NCBI GenBank assembly: GCA_023393115.1
Contig: JAEWMS010000068.1
Coordinates: 1 to 19,605, forward strand
Direction of reading: 5' to 3'
From: Bacillota bacterium
GTDB lineage: Bacteria > Bacillota > Clostridia > Acetivibrionales > DSM-1351
Length of the DNA stretch: 19,605 nucleotides
The notes under the pieces are model-generated. The model saw only the letters and a list, made by a program, of their open reading frames with translations. It was not told the DNA's origin and searched no databases. Positions 1 through 6,447 of the stretch are shown here, piece by piece. Numbering within the stretch: the stretch's first letter is position 1; every line of letters begins with the position of its first letter. The translations under genes and the position numbers were made by a program.

Positions 1-62
1 AGATTCGAACTGCGGACACCTTGATTAAAAGTCAAGTGCTCTGCCAACTGAGCTAATGGGTC
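1..62 (-). tRNA. tRNA-Lys (TTT), 3' end cut by window edge
   Basis: Read on the minus strand, the gene begins GACCCAT at position 62, followed by a D-arm of the form TAGCTCAGTTGGCAGAGC. The anticodon stem-loop has the loop CTTTTAA, which places the anticodon TTT (lysine) at 27-29. The T-loop TTCGAAT is visible, but the 3' acceptor strand lies before position 1, so the gene is partial. It sits 3 bases downstream of the tRNA-Gln gene and is probably processed from the same transcript. Confidence 0.95.
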
Positions 63-65
63 AAA

Positions 66-142
66 TGGCTGGGATGGCTGGACTCGAACCAACGAAATGC
101 CAGAGTCAAAGTCTGGTGCCTTACCGACTTGGCTACATCCCA
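66..142 (-). tRNA. tRNA-Gln (TTG)
   Basis: On the minus strand the acceptor arms TGGGATG (from 142) and CATCCCA (70-76) pair perfectly, with discriminator G and an encoded CCA end at 66-68. The anticodon stem CCAGA/TCTGG encloses the loop CTTTGAC, giving anticodon TTG (glutamine). The T-stem GTTGG/CCAGC and T-loop TTCGAGT are intact. This is the first gene of a two-tRNA unit with tRNA-Lys. Confidence 0.97.
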
Positions 143-160
143 ACGTCAAGCGCAAAACCT

Positions 161-189
161 ATTATAAAGAGGTTTGCACTTTTTGTCAA
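161..189 (-). promoter_or_regulatory. Sigma-A promoter of the tRNA-Gln/tRNA-Lys unit
   Basis: On the minus strand a perfect -35 TTGACA (184-189) and a perfect -10 TATAAT (161-166) are separated by 17 bases. The -10 ends 19 bases upstream of the first base of tRNA-Gln. A full consensus match is expected for a stable-RNA promoter. Confidence 0.9.
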
Positions 190-255
190 GCATATAATCA
201 TAATTTTTAATTAATGATTTTTTAGTAAAGTAAACGGTTTTCATGTACACCATTG

Positions 256-1878
256 TTAGAATTTCTTAATCTTAAAATCCTGGGTTGCAATATCCATCAA
301 TTTGAGTTCCTTATTTCTTTCTTCGGCCATTCTAATGGACCATTCATTTTCAAATAATATTGCGTTTCTGCCCAGCTTATCTTCAACTATCGCAGCTGTG
401 CTTGGCAGATTTAACTTTCTTGGATCAAGACCTTCATTTTCTATCCAACGTGCGTGTCTGAAGGGAAGATTTTGTATACGAAGCTGTACACCATATTCGT
501 TTTTCAGCCTGTATTCCAATACTTCGAACTGTAGTGCACCTACAACACCAATAATTAAAGCTTCAATTCCAATGTCAATCTGTTTAAATACCTGGATGGC
601 ACCCTCCTCGGAAAGCTGATCTATACCCTTGATAAACTGCTTTCTTTTCATTGTATCGGCCGGTGTCACTCTTGCAAAGTATTCAGCAGGGAAGATAGGA
701 ATACCCTCAAATCTGACATTACCGTTTCCTTCATATAGGGTATCACCAAGATTAAAAATACCCGGATCAAATAAACCGATTATATCCCCTGGATACGCTT
801 CTTCAACTATAGTACGTTCCTGAGCCATAAACTGCTGAGGCTGTGATAAACGAATCTCTTTACCGGCGTTCACGTGCTTTACTGACATTCCTTTAGTAAA
901 TTTACCCGAACAAATTCTGAGGAAAGCCAGTCTGTCTCTGTGTGTGGGATTCATATTAGCCTGAATCTTAAATATAAAACCTGAGAATTTGTCGCTTTCA
1001 GGATCGATTTCACCCTCGGTTGTATCAACGACTCCCGGTGAAGGAGCAAGTTCAAGGAACTCCTCTAAAAACGGTTGAACACCAAAATTAGTCATGGCAC
1101 TTCCGAAAAATAACGGAGTTAATTCACCGCTGCGTATCATCTTTTTATCAAACTCATCACCAGCCATATCCAGTAGTTCAATGTCCTCACATAGTTTGTC
1201 GTGATAGTGACTACCCAGCAAATCGGCAAAAATGGGATCCTCAACTTTACCTACTGTAGAGGAAACCTGTGACTGACCGTGCTCCCCTCCGTCAAATAAC
1301 TCTATTTGCTTAAGCTTTCTGTTATATACACCCTTGAAATCGCCTTCTGTACCGATAGGCCAGTTCATAGGATATGAACGGATACCGAGTACCCTTTCGA
1401 TTTCCTCCATCAGTTCAAAGGGATCTTTACTGGCACGGTCCATTTTATTAACAAAGGTAAATATGGGAATCCCTCTTAATTTACATACATGAAATAACTT
1501 TATGGTCTGCGCTTCAACACCTTTCGCTCCATCTATAAGCATAACTGCGCTGTCGGCGGCGACCAAAGTTCTGTATGTATCTTCACTGAAGTCCTGGTGA
1601 CCGGGAGTATCAAGAATATTTATACAATAATCGTTATATTCAAACTGCATTACACTGGAGGTAACCGAGATTCCTCTTTGTTTCTCAATTTCCATCCAGT
1701 CAGAAACAGCATACTTATTTGCTTTCCTCGCCTTAACCGATCCTGCAAGCCTGATTGCACCACCATATAAAAGTAGTTTTTCTGTCAGGGTTGTTTTACC
1801 GGCATCAGGGTGCGAAATAATTGCAAATGTTTTTCTGCGTGATACTTCTTTTTTTATCTCAGCTTTAATATCTGGCAT
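256..1878 (-). CDS. prfC: Peptide chain release factor 3 (RF-3)
   Basis: This is a cytosolic translational GTPase that recycles class I release factors (RF1/RF2) from the ribosome after peptide release. The 540-residue protein matches the usual length of about 525-540. GTPase motifs are all present: G1 SHPDAGKTT (22-30), G2 RGISVTSS (68-75), G3 DTPGH (90-94) and G4 NKMD (144-147), followed by the EF-G-like domain II and the RF3 C-terminal domain. The HPDAGKTT P-loop and the INILDTPGHQDFSEDTYR stretch are characteristic of RF3 rather than EF-G. The ATG at 1878 is preceded by GAGAGG at a suitable distance. It is a single gene with its own promoter (1968-1996), transcribed divergently from the nucleoside kinase. 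No convincing terminator is visible downstream. Confidence 0.97.
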   Translation of the reverse strand: MPDIKAEIKKEVSRRKTFAIISHPDAGKTTLTEKLLLYGGAIRLAGSVKARKANKYAVSDWMEIEKQRGISVTSSVMQFEYNDYCINILDTPGHQDFSEDTYRTLVAADSAVMLIDGAKGVEAQTIKLFHVCKLRGIPIFTFVNKMDRASKDPFELMEEIERVLGIRSYPMNWPIGTEGDFKGVYNRKLKQIELFDGGEHGQSQVSSTVGKVEDPIFADLLGSHYHDKLCEDIELLDMAGDEFDKKMIRSGELTPLFFGSAMTNFGVQPFLEEFLELAPSPGVVDTTEGEIDPESDKFSGFIFKIQANMNPTHRDRLAFLRICSGKFTKGMSVKHVNAGKEIRLSQPQQFMAQERTIVEEAYPGDIIGLFDPGIFNLGDTLYEGNGNVRFEGIPIFPAEYFARVTPADTMKRKQFIKGIDQLSEEGAIQVFKQIDIGIEALIIGVVGALQFEVLEYRLKNEYGVQLRIQNLPFRHARWIENEGLDPRKLNLPSTAAIVEDKLGRNAILFENEWSIRMAEERNKELKLMDIATQDFKIKKF

Positions 1879-1916
1879 TTGATTTAACCTCTCGCAAATT
1901 CTAAATAAATTGAACA

Positions 1917-1943
1917 GAAACCTTTTTACAAAAATGAGGTTTC
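1917..1943 (-). promoter_or_regulatory. Hairpin in the prfC 5' leader
   Basis: An inverted repeat, GAAACCT (1917-1923) and AGGTTTC (1937-1943), has a T-run and an A-run between the arms that can extend the stem. It lies between the predicted prfC promoter and the ribosome binding site, so it would form in the mRNA leader. No T-tract follows on either strand, so a simple terminator is unlikely. The AACCUC of its 5' arm is complementary to GAGGUU in the prfC Shine-Dalgarno region (1886-1891), so a switch between two structures is conceivable. That role is inference. Confidence 0.5.
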
Positions 1944-1967
1944 AAGTCCTCTAAGCAATCAAATTTC

Positions 1968-1996
1968 ATTTTATATTATAGCCATAATAGTGTCAA
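1968..1996 (-). promoter_or_regulatory. Predicted prfC promoter
   Basis: On the minus strand a perfect -35 TTGACA (1991-1996) is followed, after a 17-base spacer, by the -10-like hexamer TAAAAT (1968-1973, 5 of 6 matches). It directs transcription towards prfC with a leader of roughly 80 bases. The rest of the 340-base spacer 1879-2218 is very AT-rich and holds this promoter, the leader hairpin and a candidate promoter for the nucleoside kinase. No further gene is visible there. Confidence 0.65.
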
Positions 1997-2103
1997 ATAG
2001 TAATTGAATACACTTAATTTCTATATTTGATTAGACTTAATTTTTATAGATTATTGATATCTTCCGGTTGTATTAATTAAAGGATATTTTACTTGATTAT
2101 AGA

Positions 2104-2132
2104 ATAAGAATATATGAAATTAATGGTATAAT
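2104..2132 (+). promoter_or_regulatory. Candidate extended -10 promoter for the nucleoside kinase
   Basis: TGGTATAAT, an extended -10 with a perfect TATAAT at 2127-2132, lies about 85 bases upstream of the kinase start. The hexamer 17 bases upstream (ATAAGA) is a poor -35, which the TGn extension could compensate for. The call rests mainly on the -10. Confidence 0.45.
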
Positions 2133-2218
2133 GTTAATAAATAAAAAACAGTAAATTAATAACTAATAAGTATATTCTATAAATAACGTAAAACTAAGAA
2201 CTATCGGGAGGAAATCAT

Positions 2219-3874
2219 ATGAACAACAAAATTTGCATTACAATAAATAATGAAAAGTACGAATTTGAGAAAAAAACAACCTTGCTGGAGTTGTCCAAAC
2301 GTTTTAAGGCTTCATATAAGTCGACCATTGTCGCTGCTCGGGTTAATAATGACATTAAGGATTTGAACTATGAGCTTTCCGATGATTCAAAAGTTAAATT
2401 TATTGACCTTACCGATGAAGATGGTATGAGGATTTATAGAAGAAGTCTTTACTTTATCTTTATTAAGGCAGTAAATGAGCTATTTCCAAACAGAAATGCC
2501 GTAATCAGCCATCCCATGAGCAACGGAGTCTATTGTGAAATCAGAGGAAACGAAGAACTCACAGAGACTGATGTGGAAACGGTTCAGAAAAAAATGAATG
2601 ATATAGTTGACAGTGCTATACCTTTTGAAAAGAAGATTGTATCTACCCAGGACGCGAGAGAGCTATATAAAAAGACTGGAAGACTGGATAAATACGAGGT
2701 TTTGGAGCATAGACAAAAACCCTACGTTACAGTTTATAGCTGTGGGGGTTATGAGGACTACTATTATGGCTACATGGTTCCTGATACCAGTTATATCAAG
2801 TGTTTTAGCCTGAAATACCATCAACCCGGAGTGGTTATTCAATTTCCTTCAAAGAGTAAGCCTGAAGAACTTCCGACCTTTGAAGAACAGAAAAAGCTGT
2901 TCAAGGTATTTATTGAGTATAAAAAATGGGTTCGAATACTCGGTGTTGAAAATGTAGGAGCTCTTAATGATATTGTCAAAGCTGGCGAAATAGGAGATTT
3001 AATAAGGGTCAGTGAGGCTCTGCACGAAAAGAAAATAGCGGAAATAGCCGATAAGATCACAAACCATGAAGAAGAAAAGCGTATCGTACTTATTTCAGGG
3101 CCATCTTCATCAGGAAAGACAACCTTTGCAAACAGATTGGGCATTCAGCTGAGAGTAAATGGTTATACGCCAAAAACTATCTCTCTGGATAACTATTTTG
3201 TAAACAGGGACAAAACACCCAAGGATGAAGATGGGGAATATGACTACGAAGCTCTTGAGGCAATTGATGTAGAATTGTTTAATAGACATTTGGCGGCACT
3301 TCTGGAAGGTCATGAAGTGGAGATACCAATATATAACTTCGAAACTGGCTGCAGAGAATCCTTCGGACAAAGAGTGGTCATGAATAATAAAACAATCCTT
3401 GTAATAGAAGGAATACATGGCTTGAATGACCGGTTGACTGCATCAATTTCACCAGAAGACAAATACAAGATTTATGTAAGTGCTCTGACATCAATGAATA
3501 TTGATGACCACAATAGAATACCTTCAACAGATACAAGGATTATCAGAAGAATTGTCAGAGATAATCAGTTCAGAGGCTGCTCTGCAATAAACACTATAAA
3601 CAGATGGCCGTCTGTAAGAAGGGGTGAAGAGAAAAACATATTCCCATATCAGGAGAATGCTGATATTATGTTTAATTCATCTCTGGTTTATGAACTTTGT
3701 CTGTTAAAAACCTATGCCGAGCCACTTTTAACTCAACTGGGGCCGGACAATGAAAGGTATTCAGAGGTTAAGAGATTAATTGAATTCTTAAGTTACTTCC
3801 TGCCCATTGACGGAAAAGATGTGCCGAATAATTCGATTGTGAAGGAATTTGTAGGCGGCAGCTGCTTTTTTTAA
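2219..3874 (+). CDS. TGS-domain nucleoside kinase (uridine kinase/PRK-like)
   Basis: A 551-residue cytosolic protein predicted to phosphorylate a nucleoside such as uridine. Three regions are visible: an N-terminal TGS-like domain (about 1-65), a middle region resembling the second additional domain of threonyl-tRNA synthetase (about 70-215), and a C-terminal phosphoribulokinase/uridine kinase P-loop domain. The Walker A is GPSSSGKTT (294-302), followed by SLDNYFVNRDKTPKDEDGE, typical of the uridine kinase substrate loop. The family is widespread in clostridia and Thermotogae and usually annotated only as nucleoside kinase. The ATG follows GGGAGGAAATCAT, a strong ribosome binding site. The exact substrate cannot be read from the sequence. 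The TGS/ThrRS-like fusion suggests an RNA- or nucleotide-sensing role, but that is inference. Confidence 0.85.
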   Translation: MNNKICITINNEKYEFEKKTTLLELSKRFKASYKSTIVAARVNNDIKDLNYELSDDSKVKFIDLTDEDGMRIYRRSLYFIFIKAVNELFPNRNAVISHPMSNGVYCEIRGNEELTETDVETVQKKMNDIVDSAIPFEKKIVSTQDARELYKKTGRLDKYEVLEHRQKPYVTVYSCGGYEDYYYGYMVPDTSYIKCFSLKYHQPGVVIQFPSKSKPEELPTFEEQKKLFKVFIEYKKWVRILGVENVGALNDIVKAGEIGDLIRVSEALHEKKIAEIADKITNHEEEKRIVLISGPSSSGKTTFANRLGIQLRVNGYTPKTISLDNYFVNRDKTPKDEDGEYDYEALEAIDVELFNRHLAALLEGHEVEIPIYNFETGCRESFGQRVVMNNKTILVIEGIHGLNDRLTASISPEDKYKIYVSALTSMNIDDHNRIPSTDTRIIRRIVRDNQFRGCSAINTINRWPSVRRGEEKNIFPYQENADIMFNSSLVYELCLLKTYAEPLLTQLGPDNERYSEVKRLIEFLSYFLPIDGKDVPNNSIVKEFVGGSCFF

Positions 3875-3942
3875 TGGTTAAGCTGCAAATGGTCAGCCTT
3901 AATTGAATAAACTATATTGATATGTAATACGAGGTGAGGCAT

Positions 3943-4299
3943 ATGAAGCTCCTTGATATTTCCAGTATATTGAATGCGCAGGTTTTAACAGGGAATGAAC
4001 TGTTGGATTATGAGGTTACATCTGCCTGCGGTTCGGACCTAATGAGCGATGTTATGGCATACGTGACTGAAAACGTTGTTTTATTAACAGGGCTAATCAA
4101 TCTCCAGGTTATAAGAACAGCTGAAATGATGGACATCAAGGCAGTTATTTTTGTCAGAGGAAAACAGCCTCTTGATAATATGGTTGAACTGGCAAAGGAA
4201 AAAAATATTGTTCTTATGTCTTCAAACCTTACAATGTTCATGGCTTGTGGAAGGCTTTACGAAGCCGGTTTGAAAAATAATTCTGCTGCCTGGAGGTAG
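3943..4299 (+). CDS. DRTGG-like domain protein 1 (hydrogenase cluster)
   Basis: A 118-residue soluble protein resembling the stand-alone DRTGG-domain proteins found beside [FeFe] hydrogenase-like genes. It has an alpha/beta pattern with a hydrophobic strand VVLLTGL, a central strand AVIFVRG and a further strand IVLMSS. No literal DRTGG motif is present, which is common in this family. The ATG at 3943 is preferred over a GTG at 3934 because GAGGTG (3931-3936) lies six bases upstream of the ATG and overlaps the GTG. It is the first gene of a tight cluster, and its last codons carry the ribosome binding site of the next gene. Function is unknown. A nucleotide-binding or regulatory role is an inference from DRTGG domains in phosphotransacetylase-like and CBS proteins. 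Confidence 0.75.
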   Translation: MKLLDISSILNAQVLTGNELLDYEVTSACGSDLMSDVMAYVTENVVLLTGLINLQVIRTAEMMDIKAVIFVRGKQPLDNMVELAKEKNIVLMSSNLTMFMACGRLYEAGLKNNSAAWR

Positions 4300-4301
4300 A
4301 A

Positions 4302-4724
4302 ATGGGTACTGTTAAGTATAAGTATCAAATAACCTCCAATGACTTCATTGCTGCAGGGGAAGCCTCAAGCAGTGTCAAGAAGATGTTAGCCCAGATTGGG
4401 ATTTCATCAGACAAAATAAAAAAGGCGGCCATTGCCATGTACGAAGCCGAAATCAATGCAGTTATACATGCAAATGGCGGTACAGCAGTGGTAGAGGTAT
4501 TCGCAGATAAAGTTGTTATAAACATTGTAGATAACGGTCCCGGAATTCCTGATCTGGAACTTGCCATGACCGAAGGGTTTTCCACCGCCTCCGACAGCAT
4601 CAGGGAAATGGGCTTTGGAGCAGGTATGGGGCTTCCCAATATGAAAAAGTATGCAGATGAGCTTAAGATAGACACTAAAGTAGGTTTTGGAACAAAGGTA
4701 ACAATAACAGTTTATTTCTTCTAG
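4302..4724 (+). CDS. RsbW-like HATPase, anti-sigma-type serine kinase
   Basis: A 140-residue GHKL ATPase of the RsbW/SpoIIAB/RsbT type, consisting of a single HATPase domain with no sensor region or phospho-accepting His domain. The N-box is EAEINAVIH (48-56), the G1 box DNGPGIPD (77-84), the G2 glycine-rich lid GFGAGMGLPNMKKYAD (104-119), and the end of the fold GFGTKV (128-133). Proteins of this kind phosphorylate STAS-domain antagonists or sequester sigma factors. No STAS protein or sigma factor is encoded in this window, so the partner is unknown. It starts 2 bases after the DRTGG gene, with GGAGG at 4292-4296, and lies 20 bases before the hydrogenase gene. That spacing argues for co-expression and a shared pathway. 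Confidence 0.85.
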   Translation: MGTVKYKYQITSNDFIAAGEASSSVKKMLAQIGISSDKIKKAAIAMYEAEINAVIHANGGTAVVEVFADKVVINIVDNGPGIPDLELAMTEGFSTASDSIREMGFGAGMGLPNMKKYADELKIDTKVGFGTKVTITVYFF

Positions 4725-4744
4725 ACTTTTGGAAGGAGAGCATT

Positions 4745-6076
4745 ATGAAAGAATACTTCCATTCGGTTAATCTAGACAAAGACAAGTGCAGGGGCTGTAC
4801 AAACTGTATTAAAAGGTGTCCTACCGAGGCAATCCGGGTTAGAAAAGGTAAAGCACAGATAATTAAGGAGAGGTGTATTGACTGCGGAGAATGCATACGT
4901 GTTTGTCCATATTATGCGAAAACTGCCATAAGCGACAAGCTCGAAATGATTGATGACTATAAATTCAAGGTCGCTATTCCGGCACCCTCCTTTTACGGAC
5001 AATTCGAAAAAAAATATTCAAGAAATAATATCTTAAATGCTTTGAAGAAAATCGGGTTTGACCATGTATTTGAGGTGGCCCGGGCGGCAGAAATAGTCAG
5101 TGAAGCAACCAGACAGCTGCTTTTAAACCAATCTGTTAAGAAGCCCATGATTTCCTCGGCCTGTCCCGGGGTTGTAAGACTCATCCAGGTCCGGTTTCCA
5201 AGTCTCATAGAGAATATTGTAAAGCTGGAGTCGCCAATGGAGGTTGCGGCAAAAATTGTTAAAACCCGGTTACAGGAAACGAAAAACATCCCTCCGGAAG
5301 ATATAGGCGTATTTTTTATCTCACCTTGTCCCGGAAAGGTTACAAGTGTAAAGTCTCCCTATGAAAAGCAAAAATCCTATGTGGATGGTGTCTTTTCCAT
5401 TAAAGAAGTGTATGTTAAGGTACTTACGGTATTAAGTAATAAAGACAATGAATCGACTTATTCATTAGCAGGCTTTGAGGGATTAGACTGGGCCAATTCA
5501 GGCGGGGAAAGCGGAGCGCTTGGCACAGAAAAGGTTCTGGCAGTTGACGGAATTCATAATGTTATTAATATTTTTGATGAAATAGAAGGTGACAGACTAT
5601 CGGATGTGGACTTTGTGGAAGCACTGGCCTGCTCAGGCGGCTGTCTAGGAGGACCGTTGACAGTAACAAATGTTTTTGTTGGCAAAACCAACCTAAAGAA
5701 GCATATACTTGAGGCTCCCATAAGCAGTACAGAGAAAATGGCACCAGAAAACATCCAGGAACTGATATGGACATCAAAAGTCGAATACCAGCCTGTTATG
5801 AAACTGGATATGGATGTTTTGAAAGCCATGGAAAAGCTTGAGAAGCTGGAAAAAATATATGATGAACTGCCGGGGTTGGACTGCGGCGCTTGTGGAGCGC
5901 CAAACTGCAGAGCACTAGCTGAAGATATTGTACGGGAAATTGCAAATGAAACCGACTGTATTTTTAAGCTGAGACAACGAATACGGGATCTGGCAGAAGA
6001 AATGGTGGATCTGGGCGGCAGAGTACCTCCGGTTATGGATAAGGAGTCAGGTACGGCACATAGGAATGGAGATTAA
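4745..6076 (+). CDS. Putative sensory (group D-like) [FeFe] hydrogenase
   Basis: A 443-residue cytosolic iron-sulfur protein. It carries two N-terminal ferredoxin motifs (Cys15/18/21/25 and Cys44/47/50/54), then the H-cluster domain: L1 SSACPGVV (Cys140), L2 SPCPGKV (Cys195) and L3 ALACSGGCLGG (Cys296, Cys300). A C-terminal Fe-S motif (Cys380, Cys383, Cys388, Cys405) follows. All four H-cluster cysteines are present, but Ala139 replaces the Cys that relays protons in catalytic enzymes (TSCCP). L1 and L2 also differ from the catalytic consensus. There is no PAS domain, which argues against group C. These traits match the putatively sensory group D enzymes of the Thermoanaerobacter HydS kind. 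Its neighbours, an RsbW-like ATPase, two DRTGG proteins and a PHP protein, suggest signalling rather than bulk H2 production. GGAAGGAGAG precedes the ATG. Confidence 0.85.
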   Translation: MKEYFHSVNLDKDKCRGCTNCIKRCPTEAIRVRKGKAQIIKERCIDCGECIRVCPYYAKTAISDKLEMIDDYKFKVAIPAPSFYGQFEKKYSRNNILNALKKIGFDHVFEVARAAEIVSEATRQLLLNQSVKKPMISSACPGVVRLIQVRFPSLIENIVKLESPMEVAAKIVKTRLQETKNIPPEDIGVFFISPCPGKVTSVKSPYEKQKSYVDGVFSIKEVYVKVLTVLSNKDNESTYSLAGFEGLDWANSGGESGALGTEKVLAVDGIHNVINIFDEIEGDRLSDVDFVEALACSGGCLGGPLTVTNVFVGKTNLKKHILEAPISSTEKMAPENIQELIWTSKVEYQPVMKLDMDVLKAMEKLEKLEKIYDELPGLDCGACGAPNCRALAEDIVREIANETDCIFKLRQRIRDLAEEMVDLGGRVPPVMDKESGTAHRNGD

Positions 6077-6078
6077 AA

Positions 6079-6417
6079 ATGAATATCAGTAGATTGATTG
6101 AGCTAATATCAGGAAAACTATTGACAGAAAACACGTCCGATCTGGAGAATGAAGTAAAAAACATATACATATGTGATCTTCTGAGCTGGGTGATGTCACA
6201 TGCTCAAAAGGGTGATGCATGGATTACAGTACTGACGAATGTTAATGTCCCCGCTGTAGCTTTAATGACTGAGGTTGCCTGTGTTATAATACCCGAAGAT
6301 ATCAGGATGGAGGATTTGACCCTCAGGAAGGCAAACGAAAATGGGATAATTATTATTGGAACCCCGTTGAACTCCTTTGAAATAAGTAAAGTAATTGCTA
6401 AGTCAGGTGATATATAA
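6079..6417 (+). CDS. DRTGG-like domain protein 2 (hydrogenase cluster)
   Basis: A 112-residue soluble protein with the same overall pattern as the first DRTGG-like protein of the cluster: a short N-terminal helix (SRLIELISGKLL), the strand-helix VKNIYICDLLSWVM, a hydrophobic segment WITVLTNVNVPAVALM, and later strands VACVIIPED and IIIIGTP. It begins 2 bases after the hydrogenase stop, with GGAG in the hydrogenase tail serving as ribosome binding site, so the two are probably translationally linked. The two DRTGG-like proteins are diverged paralogues on either side of the ATPase and hydrogenase genes. They could form a heterodimer, but nothing in the sequence shows this. Function is unknown. 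Confidence 0.7.
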   Translation: MNISRLIELISGKLLTENTSDLENEVKNIYICDLLSWVMSHAQKGDAWITVLTNVNVPAVALMTEVACVIIPEDIRMEDLTLRKANENGIIIIGTPLNSFEISKVIAKSGDI

Positions 6418-6446
6418 GTAAACGAATCGGTGAGTCAGGTGATATA
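6401..6446 (+). repeat. 14-bp direct repeat supplying the PHP gene's ribosome binding site
   Basis: AGTCAGGTGATATA occurs at 6401-6414, encoding the end of the second DRTGG-like protein, and again at 6433-6446, immediately before the TTG start of the PHP gene. In the second copy AGGTGA acts as the Shine-Dalgarno. The pattern looks like a short tandem duplication that created a new translation initiation region. Confidence 0.85.
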
Positions 6447-6447
6447 A

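Noticed and set aside
192..225. AT-rich inverted repeat downstream of prfC as its terminator
   Set aside because: The stem (AATCAT/ATGATT with a bulge) is almost entirely A-T and has no G-C core or clean T-run in the prfC direction.
302..823. Plus-strand open frames opposite prfC
   Set aside because: They lie antisense to a fully conserved GTPase gene, lack ribosome binding sites and family resemblance, and are explained as codon shadows. The same holds for the antisense frames over the kinase, GH94 and chemoreceptor genes.
3876..3905. Hairpin after the nucleoside kinase (TTAAGCTG/CAGCCTTAA) as a terminator
   Set aside because: The stem is short with a bulge and no T-tract follows. Read-through into the hydrogenase cluster therefore remains possible, and no clean separate promoter was found for the cluster.
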